Positions 44,851-58,800 of a DNA stretch of 64,000 nt are shown piece by piece. The translations under genes and the position numbers were made by a program. The first letter of the stretch is position 1. Each line of letters begins with the position of its first letter. Source of the DNA: Haematococcus lacustris (lineage: Eukaryota > Chlorophyta > Chlorophyceae > Chlamydomonadales > Haematococcaceae). The notes under the pieces are model-generated. The model was not told where the DNA came from. It was given only the letters and a program-made list of their open reading frames with translations, and made no database searches. The DNA lies in contig JASKMD010000003.1 in NCBI GenBank assembly GCA_030144725.1, positions 19,478,710-19,542,709 on the forward strand, given 5' to 3'.

Positions 44851-46880
44851 ATAGAGTGAAGGTGATTGGTTGCTTGTGACAAGAGGTGGCGGAGTCTGTT
44901 GGCTGGGTTGTCCAGGACAGAATCAACAATTGAGCATTGCAATGTGTCCTTGGTAGCAGCCAGTATTCGGTGTCTGGAGTGGCCTCTACACTTATGCGCT
45001 AGCAGCTCTTCCACAGCTCTTGCTGTTTCCTATTTTGATTTGAATTCAGAAGATGAGTCAGGGTCATGCATGGTGGACACACAATTAACGGTGCGTTTCC
45101 AATAGGCTGCATGGGAGGTGGGAGCTGGGAGCGGAGCCGCATGGGCCCATGCACCGAAATGGTGTTTCCATCGCGCAAAAACTGGGAGCTTGGAGCTGCA
45201 TGGACCCTTTTGGCTGCATTTTTACAAGTTTGCAACACGACTCTTGGTAGCTATGATCTCTGCCTATTGCAGGTTGTGGTTCTCTGCTTGGAGCAGGTGG
45301 CTGCAGTTTGCAGGACTCCAGGTGTGGTGTTTGGCTCTTCTCCCGTTAGCTGGGGTGGTGGCGAGGATGAAGGTGGCAAGCAGAGTAGCAAGTAGCAACC
45401 AGAGTAGCAAGTAGTAGATGTGCACGGCAAGCTAAGCTAATCTTCGCGTTAGCGGGGCGAAGCAAGTCAGCTGTACAAGCCGCGCAAGCGGGACTAGCTA
45501 AACATTCTCCGCAAAGCTTTCAAAGCAAAGCAAAGCAGGACTGCACACTAGCGGTCAGCTCAGCGGTTTAGAAGCTGAAGGTTGCTCCGTGGTTGAGGTT
45601 GAGGTTGCGGTAGAACTGCGGAGGAGGGCCTTGTGCCGTTGTCTTCACAGCGATGTTGCCAGGGGATCGATACGGGGCACAGGCGCGCAGAGCAGCATAG
45701 TAGAGCAGCATAGCAGAGCAGAGCTCGCAAAAAAATCAAATGTGAAATGCAGCTCCAAGCGCCCCATGTCCTCCGCGCCCGGGGGCTCCCATCTCCAAGC
45801 ATTGAAACGGGAGCGCGGAGGAGCGCATGGAGGCCGCATGCACCGTGTTTGGCTCGAGCTCCCAGCTCCCAGCTCCCGCTCCAACGCCTCCATGCAAAAA
45901 AGCGCCATGCAGCTCCCAGCTCCCAACTCCCACGCATTGGAAACGCACTGTAAAGCCTCTGTCCCATCATGCCCATGCGCTCTACCAAAGCCAATGTGAA
46001 GCATGGTGTTTGCAAGCATGTTTGGGATCAAGAGATCGCGCACAATGCGGGCGATGTTCGTGGGGTCGTCTGTGACAGGCACCTTGAGCTGAAACCATGA
46101 TCACGTTTTTACTTTTATTTTCCATAACCGCATTACGTAAAAAATGGTTTTATCCCGCTGATGATGCCCCCCCCTCCCAACCACGCAGCGATTCAAGCAG
46201 TAACAGCTGGCAGCGGCATCTACGACCTGTTCCAAGCTTTCATCCTGCATTGCACACTCAATACACAACAAGCAGCATCGCACTTGATCGCACGCAGATT
46301 TCTGTCACAGTCACTACAGCTCCGTGATCTGTATATCCTGGCATCAACTGAACTAAGAGCACCAACGTCGTGTCACCAGGTCCCTTCAGTTCTCCACGGG
46401 ATGTCTGCCCACGGGCTAAACGTTCCAGGGTTGGGACGCCCGCGAAGCAGGAGGTCAGGTTTGCGCAGACCCTTAACTGCATGCGCCACGAGCCATCACA
46501 ACCCCCGGTGCGCCAACGAGCATGCTACAAGCCTTGCGGTCAGGAGAACAAGAAGCGCAGGTCGTCCTCAGTCAGCCGGGCCAAGGCTGCAGTGTCACGC
46601 CCCACCGTGCCCCTGCGATGCAAAGACGACACATGCAGTGGCAACAGGGGTCGCACATCACCCATTACACTCTACTGTGACTGCCATGGCGCATACCACC
46701 AGCACTCGTGGCCTCTCGACATTGCCCTTGCTGGCGTGGCACGCGGGCAAGTGGTGGCAGACAGCCTCACCCGCCCCTTGCCCCTCTCTCCAATGGCTAC
46801 TCCACACTTCACCCCCAACCTGCCCTGCTCCGACCCGCCCACAAGCTGCACCTGCCGCCCCTGCTCAGCCACAGCGGCAC
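44851..46880. other. Gene-poor stretch with one unplaced exon
   Basis: At 45988-46090 (-), a strong exon-like piece (VPVTDDPTNIARIVRDLLIP then NMLANTMLHIGFG) lies between TTTCAG and GTAGAG splice-like sites; the family is not recognised. Positions 45100-45240 and 45740-45935 are rich in GGAGCTGGGAGCT-type repeats. Positions 46370-46870 have a long plus-strand ORF without recognisable domains. Confidence 0.35.
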
Positions 46881-49800
46881 TCACTCAAACACCAGCTGCT
46901 TCTTCTCTTGCAGCTTTAGGATGCGCTCCTCAATGGTGCCAGCGATCACAAAGCGCACCACCGTGATGGGCTTGTACTGACCCAGCCGGTGGATGCGGTC
47001 CATGGCCTGAGCCTGTGTGCCCAGTCCCAGTCAGGTCGGGTCAGGGTGGCCAGTTGAGCGCCAGCTAGACCAACGAAGATGTATTGCAACGGTCAGGGTC
47101 AGGGCCACCACCATCATCACCACCGCTGCTGACGGTGGCCCCCTGCTGCCCTGGTCACACTATAACTCTGCAGCCTAGCTCGACAGCTGGAGTGCTGACC
47201 CTTGCTAAGCCTGACTGCCATTTAGTCTGACACCTGCCCTGCTGCCTGCTGCCAGGGAGAGGGGTGAGGCAGGGCGCACCTCAGTGGCTGGGTTCCACCA
47301 GGGGTCCATGAGCATCACATGGGAGGCGGCTGTCAGGTTCAGAGCCACGCCGCCGGCCTTCAGGCTCATCAAGAACACACGCACCTGCACACACACACAC
47401 ACACACCCAAACAATCACACACACACCCCCACACACCCCCACACACCACCCTATCCCATGCATCACAGAGTGTCACATCACACAGAACAACTTGACATTA
47501 CACCATGTCACATCGCACCATATCCCATTACATCATGTTGTACATCACATCACTACTACGCTGTCGAGCTCTTGAGCTGCGCAGCAGGCAGGGTCAGATG
47601 ACCAAGGGATGAAGGGAGAGGGGAGGGTATTGAGGAAGGGAAAGGGTGTCGAGGAAGGGGGGAGGAAGGGGAGGGGAAAGGGGAGGGGGTGAAGTGAGAG
47701 GGGGAGGGGTCACTTGCGTCAGGGTCGTGGGTGAAGGCCGCAATCATTTTTTCACGCACGTCCAGGCTCATGTGCCCTTCCAGCCGCACGCAGCGCAGCC
47801 CCACCTGCAGCAGTGCAACAGCACCAGCCACACAGGCAGCAGGCAGGTCAGGGGTTTGGCTACAGCATTGATACCTTTTCCTTCAGAAACACCTGACCCT
47901 GCCCCTGCCTCCGCTTCCGCCCCTGCCCTGCCCCTACCCCTGCTGCCCCTACCCCTGATGCCCCTACCCCTGATGCCCCTACCCCTGATGCCCCTACCCC
48001 TGCCTCCCCTGTAGCCTGCAAGCGCAGCTCCCGGCTCCGCGCACCTGCTCCAGCCTGTGGTGGCACAGGTCCAGCATGCTGGTGAACTGGGAGAACACCA
48101 GGGCCTTGGCGCTAGGGTCACGCTCCTGCATGCGCCACAGCTCCTCACGCAGAGCCTGCAGGGGCGAGGCCAGTGGCAGGGCCAGGTGGCCGGGCCACGG
48201 GCAGAGCCTGCATAAGCCAAGCCGGGACAGGGGCAGCGACCAGGCCAGGGACAGAGGCAATGCCCAGACAGGGGCAGCGCCGGGTTCGCCTGACAGAAGC
48301 AGAGCAGGGAACAAAAACGCTGCCCCCAGAGAGACACACCTCCCCTCCCCCTCATAGCCCCAGCCCCAGCCCCAGCCCCAGCCCCAGCCCCAGCCCCAGC
48401 CCCAGCCCCAGCCCCAGCCCCGGCACCTTCACACTGCCTAGTCAAGCCCCCCCTGGTGCCCACCTCGATCTTGGTGCTGCTCTGGAAGGCGTCCAGTGGG
48501 ATACGTGACAGGATGCTGCCCTTGCGGGGCCCTCGCCCGCTGGCCCCCCCTGCGGCCGTCCCCGGGGCAGCCCGCTGCTTCCCCCCCGCTGCTCCCCCAG
48601 GGGAGGGTTGGGAGCCGGGGCTGGCTTCCAGAGGCGAGGCTGCGCTCAGGTCCACTGTCAGGGGCTGGCTGCAGGCTGGGCACTTGGTCTGCAGGGCAGC
48701 CGGGCAGGTGGTAGGTGGCTGGGGCAGGGAGGCGAGGTGGGAGGGGAGGAGGCACGGAGCAAGGCCAGCACACTGAGTGGAGAATAACTAAGGCAAAACA
48801 CGGGGAGGTGGCCATGGCCGGGTGTGGGAGCGTGTGGCTCGACTGATCACGGGGTCAGGGTCAGGGTCAGGGTCAGGGTCAGGGTCAGGGTCAGGGTCAG
48901 GGTCAGGGTCAGGGTCAGGGTCAGGGTCAGGGTCAGGGTCAGGGTCAGGGTCAGGGTCAGGGCCAGGGCCAGGGCCAGGGGCAGGGGCAGGGGCAGGGGC
49001 AGGGGCAGGGGCAGGGGCAGGGGCAGGGGCAGGGGCAGGGGCAGGGGCAGGGGCAGGGGCAGGGGCAGGGGCAGGGGCAGGGGCAGGGGCAGGGGCAGGG
49101 GCAGGGGCAGGGGCAGGGGCAGGGGCAGGGGCAGGGGCAGGGGCAGGGGCAGGGGCAGGGGCAGGGGCAGGGGCAGGGGCAGGGGCAGGGGCAGGGGCAG
49201 GGGCAGGGGCAGGGGCAGGGGCAGGGGCAGGGGCAGGGGCAGGGGCAGGGGCAGGGGCAGGGGCAGGGGCAGGGGCAGGGGCAGGGGCAGGGGCAGGGGC
49301 AGGGGCAGGGGCAGGGGCAGGGGCAGGGGCAGGGGCAGGGGCAGGGGCAGGGGCAGGGGTCAAGGTACAAGCCTACATCATGCCATGTCAAGGTCCAGGG
49401 ACCTGCGGCTTCTAAGGGCTGATCGTGTGTGTTGTGGGGGCCAGGGCGTGCCAGAGCTCCAGCATCTGCTGCAGCCGTTGCCTGGACCCCATGCCTACCT
49501 CACCCCACCCACCTGGCCATCCTCACAATTGCTGACGTACTCCAACACACAGGCCCGGCAAAAGGCATGGCCGCATGCCGCCCACACGCCCACATCCACC
49601 TCATCATGACAGATGCCACACACTGTGACGACCACAGAGGATGCGGCTCGGCCAGGCAGCCCGGACCCCGCTCTGCTGGCGCTGCTTGCCCGGGATGGCT
49701 TGCTCGCCACCTCAGGCTTGGCTGCCTCGAGAGGCTTTGAGTCAGCCCTAGCTGCGAGGCCAGTCTCCGTCTCTGACGCCTTGGCAGCGGAGGCTCGAGA

Positions 49801-52800
49801 GCGAGTTGACTTGGGCGCCGCTGATGTCAGGGGGGCGGCGGCCTTTCCGCTCGAACCGGATCCTCCCGCTCGAGCAGCTGCGCTGGCTGCCGCTGCCGCC
49901 CGGCCATAACGCGAGCTGGCCGGCGGAAGATCCGCCGGCTGCGGGGCGGTGTCAGTTGCCGCTGGAACTTTGGCTTCATTACGTTCCGCTCCGTTTAGAC
50001 TCGCTACGCTTGGTTGGCGGCTAGCGGCCCGCTTACGAGTTGGAGTTCCTGCAGGCGCCTCATCATTGGCCAGCGCAGGAAGCGGAACCGGCAGCGGTGC
50101 TTCAATTGCGGCCAGCGCGTCTGGCTCGCCATCCATGTCCGCGTCAAAGATCCGCGAAGCCGCCACAGCAGCCGCGCCCTGTGCACCGGCAGATCAGCAC
50201 CAACACCACTGGCAGATCAATCTACATATACAGTCGCAAAAGAGGATCAATCGCTCTTTATCTACCCCAAGGCATCCTCCCAACCCCGAGCTGTTCAGTG
50301 CGCTCCCTCACCGCCGCGTTCGTCTGTGCCGTTTGCGAGTACACCACCAGGTACGGGTGATCCACAGCCTGGCGCAGCCGGATCAGCAGGTCGAAGACGT
50401 GCGCGTAGTTCTGCAGCAGCACGCCGGAGGTGACGTAGGTGTTGAAGGTGGCTTGGCTCTGGGTGTACAGCGCCTCGTAGAAGTCCATCTCTGCGGCAGC
50501 AGCACACCGCACCGCAGCGCTGAGCACGACATGCTGATCACCTCATCCTGGGAACAAGTGATGCCTTGCTGCGTCAGCCAGGAGCGCAGAGCGTCAAGGG
50601 CTCTTTCTGATAGATGTCTTGCTATGCCTAACCCTCCCTCAAACGGGCTTGCGGATCTCATTCATCTATTGTGTGAGGCCTGTCTGAGCTTGTGCTTCTG
50701 CACAGGCCTGCACTGTGTGTTGGGTGGGCTCCTTGATCTCTTGGCCTCGGCCCTGCTCAATTTACCTAAGCTGCAGCATTCCCTGGCTACAGCACCACAG
50801 ACCCCTGCAGTATTAGCAGTGGTCGTTGTGGTGGACAGCGGATGAGATGATGACCCAGACAGCAGGCACAATGGCAACAGTAAGAGCAATAGCAGCGGCG
50901 GTCAGCGGCGGCGGCTGCAATGACAGGCAGATCAAGCCAGGCCTGGTTAGACTGCATGTGACAATCACGCCAAAACCTGAGCCGTGCCAGGACTTGAACC
51001 CCGCACCTCGCTCGTCAAAGCGATCCTTGCGCAGCATCACCGTCCTGCACCTCAGCAGCAACCCAGCAAGGTACAGCTCACACTGGTGGTGTCCCTATTG
51101 CCAGTGCTGTCTTGCTGCTGATGCTTAGACATGGTGTTGCTGATGCCCCTGCTGTGCTGCTGTGCTGCTGGGCCTGTTGGTGCCGTGCCGCTGGTGCCGC
51201 TGCTGCTGCTGATGCCGCTGCTGCTGCTGTGCTGCATGCCCTGCTGGTTATCAGCTTTGGGTGCTGCCGCTGCTGGTGCTGCCCTGCTGCTGCTGCTCTG
51301 CCTGCAGCTGGGCCCCACCAGCAGCGGACCTGACCAGCACTGACCGGGGTGGCAGAGCCAGGTCGTCTGCACACTGCAGCTTGGTGCGCCGCAGCAGGAT
51401 GCGCGGCATGATTTGGTTCTTCAGGATCAGCATGCCCCGCCGGCCCTTGCCCCTGCTGCACCCATGCAGCCAGGCAGCAGCAGGCCTGACCCAGCCTGAA
51501 TGAAGTCAGGCGGTCTGGGCGGTGGGGAGGAAGGGGGAGGGGAGGAAGGGGGAGGGGAGGAGGGGCGAGGGGAGGAGGGGCGAGGGGAGGAGGGGCGAGG
51601 GGAGAAGGGCCGAGGGGAGGAGGGGCGAGGGGAGGAGGGGCGAGGGGAGGAGGGGCGAGGGGAGGAGGGGCGAGGGGAGGAGGGGCGAGGGGAGAAGGGG
51701 AGAGGGGAGAGGCGAGGAGAGGGGAGGGGGGGCTCACTGGCAGGCGGGCATGGCCGTAAGCAGGCTTGCCACCCAGCACAGCATCTCAGCATCACAGCCG
51801 GCACAGCTCAGTCACTGCCCGCAGCAGTCAGGCCAGCAAGGGCCTCAGCAAGGAGCCATGCGTTCCGTCACCAGCAGCAACATGAGCAGCAGTGGTGGCG
51901 GCGGTGGTAGCGGCAAGCAGCAGATGCGGCGGCAGCAGCAGGCAGGCAGGGAGGAGTCCATGACCCTGGCCACCTAGGGGCAGTCGCAGCAGGGTCAGGG
52001 GCTGCTGGCCCAGCGCACTCACTAGCCGTGGACCCTGATGGGGTTGGCCACCACCCTGTTCCACCAGCAGTAGTGGCTGGTGCTGCCGTGGCCGCAAGTG
52101 GGGCAGCTGCGCACGCCCTGGAGCAGCAAGGGCAGGGGCAGGCCAGCGGTGGGGGCAGGGGCAGGGGCAGTAGCAGGCCAGTGGTGGGGGCAGGCCAGCG
52201 GCAGAGGCAGTAGCAGGCCAGGTGCAGGGGTATGTGAGGCTGGTAGGGCAGTAGGGGTGCCGGGTGAGGCCCCAGTGGTGGAGCAGTACAGGGCCAAGGG
52301 GGCTGACTGAGGCCAAGGCAAGGCTGGGAGGGTCACAGGGCCTCAGGGGTCAGGGCAGGGGAGGGGTGGGGGCAGGTGGCGGGCAGGGCCTGCCTGAGCT
52401 CAGTGCAGAGGGCCAGCCTGCCTGAGGGCCCAGTGCAGCAGCAGCAGCAGGACAGGGGGGGCCGCCACTACGCCTCACCCACCTCCCTAGTGTCAGCCTG
52501 CCTGCCTGCCCCTAGCTGACTGTGCCCTGCTCCCGGGACTGCCACCCCTCGCCAGCCACCAGGCTAATGGGCCAGGCTGGGTACAGCAGAGGGTCATCAA
52601 ATGGCCAAAATGCTCGCAGCGGTTGGGAATTGTCGACTGCTTGCACGAGGGAGGGGCACAATGCTCTCAGCGGGGAATGGTCAAAATGCCCGCAGCGGGA
52701 AATGGTCGGAACAGCTGTGCCCACCCCTGGCCTGCCCCTGCCCCTGGCCTGGGAAACAGCATTGCGCCTACACCTACCGCCACAAAGGGGTAGTCAAGGA

Positions 52801-55800
52801 AGGAGCAGGAGCAGGTGAGGGAGTCAGGGTCCAGGCCCTGCACTGCCTCCCCCCCTCCTCTCAGGCTGCCGCCCCCCCAGCGCCCCCTCCCCCTCCCCCT
52901 CCTCCTCCTCCTCCTCGTCTGCGCTGCTGGCTGCCGCCTTCTCCCTGGCAGCTTTCCTGCTGGCCTTGCCCAGGCCCTTGGCAGGTGCGCACTTCTTGGC
53001 ACAGAAGTAGTCTGGGCAGCAGCAGCGGCAGTGGAGGCAGCGGGGGGGTGGCTGAGATGCTCGGCATCTTTGTTTGCACACTGGCGAAACCAAGGTGATC
53101 AGGGTGGCAGTCCAGGATGGCAGTCATGGTGGCTCCCTCAGACACTTGGTGACACCTGGTGTGGCTCCACACCCGCATGTTCAGACACTGCACCACCAAC
53201 TGTCTGAGAGAGACAGGAGGAAGGAGACTGGGGCACTGTGGTTGCCCATGCCATACATGGACCCCTGTTGCCCCCTGCTGCTCCCCCCATCACCCCTCCT
53301 GCCTCTGCCTGGCCTACCTGGCCTGGCCTGGCCTGCCTGCTCAACCCTGTGCTGCCACAAGGGCAATGGCTGCAACTGGCCTATGGCACAGGGCCAAATA
53401 GGGTAAGGTTCCAAGACCAGGGCCAGGGCGAGGACTGGGGCTGTGGTGGGGATGCAGGTCGGGGCGCAGGCCAGTGCTAGGGGAAGGGGCGGCATGCGGG
53501 CCCTCACAGGCGTAGGGGTAGATGCGCAGGAAGCGGATGAGGGAGTAGAGCTCAGCCACACGGTTCTGGAGGGGTGTGCCGCTCAGGGCCCAGCGGTACC
53601 TGCGAGGGCACAGCAGGCATGTCAGCAGGCGGCTGGGGCATGTCAACAGGGGTTAAGTAGACCGCCGCCGAACATCGCCCGGCAGCCGCCAGAAGCCGGT
53701 CTCGGTCCTATCCCGAGTTGCGCCACTCCGTTGCAGGTCTCACTTTGCCTTCAGCGCGAATACTGCCTGCGCGGTGTTGCAGCGCCGGTCCTTGATGCAG
53801 TGCGCCTCGTCGAGGATGATGCGGCGCCATGCGATGGCGTGCATGACCGACACGCCCTCCTCGGCAGCGTCGGAGGCTCCGCGGCGGAGGGAAGCGCGCT
53901 CAGACAGCCGGGCATCCTCACGCGCAATCATGTCTCGCGCCTCCTCGTCAGCCTGCAGCGCGGAAGAGGGCAGACTGGGTAGCCACAGAGAGCGGCTTAA
54001 ATACGTCCGAGGATCGTCATATGTGACTTACAACGTCCGAGAATTGAGATGGCACTCGCCGTGTCACATACGAAAAGAAGCGCGGGTGAACGACGTGCAG
54101 CGCTATGCGTGCTGTGTACGAAAGCTTTTGCAGTAGGCAGACATTGCCAAGCCGAGACACATGATGCGGTTGAGGGCGAAAACGCGAAACCGCGCACCTG
54201 AGCACGACCCTCGCCCTTCATGATTTTCCGCACTTCGCTCATAGATAAGCGCCCCTTCCTTCGCCCCTGCCCCTCGTCTCCCTCCTCCTCCTCCTCCTCC
54301 TCGCTGCTTGAAGCCCCAGCCTTTTTGCCTTTCCCTCCTTTTCCCCCCGTCACCCCCTTCCCACCTTTTCCACCCTTGGCTGCTGCTGCCTTGCCATTGG
54401 CGGCACTGGCCTTGCTCCCACTCCCAGCAGCACCACCCCTGAGCCCAGCCCCTGGCCTGGCTCTGGAACCCTTGCCGCCCTTGGCCCCACCACTGGAGTC
54501 CGACAGCTCCTCCCCCTCCTCTCCCCCCTCCCCCTCCCCCTCACTGTCACTCCCACTTGGCTGGAAATCAGAGTCGCTCCCAGACCCTGCCCCTCCCCGC
54601 TCCTCCTCCTCCTCCTCCCCGCCTTCCTCCACCACATGCTGCCCCCCACTGCGCCGCCCCTTTGCAGCTGTTGATCGGCCCCTGGCGGTGCTGCGAGCGG
54701 AGGCCCTGCCCCTTGTAGCCTTCGCAGTCGCCGTCCCCTGCCCCTCTCCCTCACCTTCACTCCCACCCTTGCCACCTCCCCCACCCCTCCCAGCCTTACC
54801 ACCCCGACCACCCTTGCCCTGCTGGGCCTTGCTGCTGCGGCCAGCGCTGCCGCCCTTGTTCGGCGCAGCCAGCTTGCTTGGCCCAGCATCTGACTTTGGT
54901 GGCTGGGAGCTTTTGCGGGGCAGCCCCTGGCCATTCGCTGCCTTGCCCTTCTTCTTCGATGGGCGGCTCGGCCCCGCCCCACCCTCATCCCCATCACTGC
55001 CCTCCTCCTCGTCATCTTCCTCCTCGTCCCCGCTTCCTCCATTCCCTGCTTCACCGTTGGCTGCCTACAGTGCAGGCATGGACACATGGTTGGGTGGTTG
55101 GGTGGTGAGGGTGGTTAGGTGGTTGGGTGGTGAGGGTGGTGGGGTGGTTGGGTGGTGAGGGTGGTGGGGTGGTTGGGTGGTGAGGGTGGTGGGGTGCTGG
55201 CAGGCTGGTGGGAGGACACCAGCGAGGTGGGAGGAAGTTAGCTAGCAGCAGCAGCAGCAGCTGCAGCATACCAGGCTGCAGGGTGGAGGGTGGGGGGGGC
55301 AGGGGGGGAGGACACCAACCAGCTGCCGTCTGACCCATCCACATTCTATTCATGAGCAGCACAGGGGGGCTGGCGAGAGATCAGGCAGATCGGGCGAGGG
55401 AAAGAAGACGACTGCTGCAAGAAGCAAAGTGCTGTTAGAAGAACACTGCTGTTCATCCCCCCCTGCAGCCCGCGCAGGCTAGCCCAGGGGGGTCTTCCCA
55501 CCTCTCTGAACCCCCACCGGCATTCGGCACGGGCCTGCTGTTTCTTCCTGCCTGCCTAAGACAGAAGACTCAGTTTCACAGCAGCCAGGGGTGGGGGCCT
55601 CGCTGGGGGCTGCAGCCCTGGCCTGGGTGACCCTGGCCTGGGGCAACAGCATGGCATGGAGTGCCCCTGCCTGGACATGCCCAGCTGCTGACAGTCTCTG
55701 GCCACTGAACTGCCCAGCTGCTGAACTGCGCAGCCACCCACTTCGCAGCTGCAGGCACCCAGATGGCAAGGGAGCCAGGTGCAGGTGCCAGGTCATCACA

Positions 55801-58800
55801 CCTGACAGGTCAGGCACACAAGGCAGTCACAGCTGGCCATGATGGACAGCCCCGCATGGACAAGGCCAGCCGGGGGGCCCCCACCCAGCCCCCCAGCCCC
55901 CCACCTGCCCTTGGCCTGGCCGCGCCCGTTTCTTCAGCTGCTTGGCCTGAGCGTCCGTCTTGACGGCATGAGGGCCGCAGAAGTAGCGCAAGTGCACCTG
56001 GATGCAGCCACACACCACACCACAGCCAGCCAGGTGCAGGCCTGGGGGTGAGCCTGGCAGGGGGTGCTGGGGGGAGGGGCGCGGGGTGTGCAGGCAGCAG
56101 GCAGCAGGGCAGGGCAGGAACATAAGTTCATCAGTGGGGGGCTGATGTGGTAATGTCCGTCTCTGGAGGGTGTGTGGTTTGACTGGGGCTGCAGGGGGCT
56201 CAGGTCAGGGGGTCAGGGGTCGACAGCTTCATGAATCGAGAGGTTCGCGTCAAGGGGGGTGGAGGGTGCTGGAGTAACTCACTGACCCACTGACCCACTG
56301 ACCCACTGACTCTGACCGTGCAGCTACTGACCCTGGCTGCCAGGGCCCCCCTGGCTGCCCCCTGGCTGCCCCCTGGCTGGCCCTGACCTTGAGGCGGTCG
56401 GGGTAGAAGCGCTTGCTGCAGTACTGGCAGGTCACCTTGCGCGCCATCATGTACCTGCACCCCGGCCACCCCAGCGCCACTGCTCAGCCGCTGCCAGGGC
56501 GGGCCCATGCAGCAGCACCTACCTGCCTGGCCCTCAACTGCCAACACCCTGTACCCCAAGAGTGTGACTGCGAGGGTGTGACCGCGAGCGTGTGACCCCT
56601 GCGGGTGTGGCTCCGAAAGGGTGACCCCCCAGGGGTGGCATGTGGCCCTGTGTGGCGTTGCAGGTAGGCCATACGCTGTGTCCAGCTGCCCTGTCCGCCC
56701 CGCCCCACTCACTTGCGGTACTCGTTCTCCAGCACGCTGTAGGTGGTGAGCACGACATCGGCCTGCTGCAGGCTGGACACGTCAGTGCAGCGCTTGGGGC
56801 CGTGGTACAACGCCACCTGGTGGCCACATGCTGCATACACTTGCCAGGGGCTGGGGCCAAGGGGGAGGGGGGGAGGGGGGAGGGGGAGGGGGAGGAGGGG
56901 GAGGGGGAGGGGGGAGGGGGAGGGGAGGGGAGGGGGAGGGGGAGGGGGAGGGGGAGGGGGAGGGGGAGGGGGAGGGGGAGGGGGAGGGGGAGGGGGAGGG
57001 GGGAGGGGGAGGGGGAGGGGGAGGGGGAGGGGGAGGGGGGAGGGGGAGGGGGAGAGGGGGGGGAGGGGGGAGGGGGAGGGGGAGGGGGAGGGGGAGGGGG
57101 AGGGGGAGGGGGAGGGGGAGGGAACAGGGCTTGCCTTGACACTGCCAGGGGCTGTGAAGCGAGCAATCTCTGACTGCCACTGCAGGACAGCCACCACTGG
57201 GCACACCACCAGCGTGGCCTTGCAGGTGTGCAGGTCCCCCTCCTGAGCAGCAGGGCAACAGGGGCAGAGGCACCCGGTCAACAGGGCGGAGGCATCAGGT
57301 CGACAAGGCATAGGCAACCAGTCAACGAGGGCAGGGTCAGGGTCAGGGGGGGCAGCGGCAGGGTCAGGGGCAGGGGTGGCAGGGGCAGGGGCAGGGGCAG
57401 GGGGGTCAGGGGCAGGGGCTGATCCAGCTACCCCTCCTCCCCTCCCCTCCCCTCCTTAGCCCTGCCTCCTCCTCCTCACCCCCTGCGCCGCCACCGGCTC
57501 TTGTTCTTTAGCGCAGCGCGCACAGGGCCGGCCGGCCGCAATCTCAGCTTTGCTGCGCCGGTGGCTGCAGGCGAGTGGGGCCAGGCCCGCCGCCCCCCCT
57601 CCCCCTGCGGCCCCCACAGGGGCTGAGTAGGACCTGGCTGCCCCAGCCCCTGACCCTGACCCTGGCCCAGGCCCCTCCTCTGCGACAGCCAGGGTCTGTG
57701 CCGCCCCCCCTCCCCCCTCCCCCCCAGGGTTGGGGGCAGGGTGAGGGCCCCCCCCCCTTGTTCTGGCCAGGCTCAGCCCCCAGCTGGCCACGCTTGCTGC
57801 CGTTAGTCATGGATGGGGCAGAGGTGAGGGGGGGGGCGAGGTGGCAGGCCAGCGCTGCTACCGGCCCTGGTCAGGGAGGAGGCCCGGGAGGGGCGGCCCC
57901 CCCCGCCCTGCTGGCCCAGCAGCACCCCGGGTTGCACTGGCCCCCCCCGCCACCCCCCCCTGCCTCCGATGCTGCTGCTGCTGCTGCTGCTGCTTGGGTG
58001 GAGGAGGGGGCAGGCATGTGGTGCTGGCCCTGGCCGCTGGCCGCCTCAACCTCAGCCGGCAGGGCAGGGGTGGGCAGGCTGGGGGCTGCTGGCAGGGCTG
58101 CTGGAGCGGATCCCTGGGCCTGCCTGAGTGGCTGCTGAGGGCAGGGGGTGGGGGACAGGGAGGGGGAGGGGGAGGGGGAGGAGGGGCGGGCGGTGGGCAG
58201 GGAGGTTGAGCGCAGGGCGATGCGGGGCCTAGCCGCACTGGCTGCGGCTGCTGAGGGCTGCGTGGGTGCAGAGGCGGTGCGGTCGGGGGCAGGGCAGGGG
58301 GGGGCTGGGCTGTCGGTGCGGTGGGCTAGCAACACTGAGATGGCCTGCAGGGCACAGGGGCAAGCGCTGGGGGGTGGGTATGAGAAAGGGGGGGGGGAGG
58401 GGGGGGGAATGACGGGGGGGGAGCGGAACGGGGAGCATGGGAGGGTGTAGGAGGGAAAGCAGGTAGAGCAGGGGGGGCCAGCACCTGGATCGTCTTGCCC
58501 ATGCCCATCTCGTCAGCCAGCACGCCACCACGAATACTGCTCTTCTCCTGAGCAGCAGCAGACGCAGTGGGAGCCGCAGTAGGGGGAGCAGTGGGGGGAG
58601 CAGTGGGGGGAGCAGCAGTGGGTCGCAGCAGTGGGGGGAGCAGTGGGGGAGCAGTGGGAGCAGAGGGTCCAGCAGTGGGGAGTCCAGTGGGGGAGCAGCA
58701 CAGCTGGCAGACCTGGCGCCACCTGAGGCTAGTGCTGGACACAGCCCACACTGGACACTGGACAGCCTGCCTGACCCCCCCCTGCCCTGCCCTCTACCCT

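Noticed and set aside
46161..46966. Long plus-strand ORFs downstream of RAD16
   Set aside because: Composition is that of random GC-rich sequence (Arg/Pro/Ser/His), they overlap the RAD16 terminal exon, and no domain is recognisable.
48822..49609. Poly-RG, poly-AG and poly-PC ORFs
   Set aside because: Translation artefacts of the hexamer array inside a RAD16 intron.
50960..51045. tRNA-like T-arm (GGGGTTCAAGTCCTGG on the minus strand)
   Set aside because: The anticodon stem gives a six-base loop and there is no acceptor pairing. The stretch overlaps the [12 protein letters not shown] exon of RAD16 and its donor, so the resemblance is coincidental.
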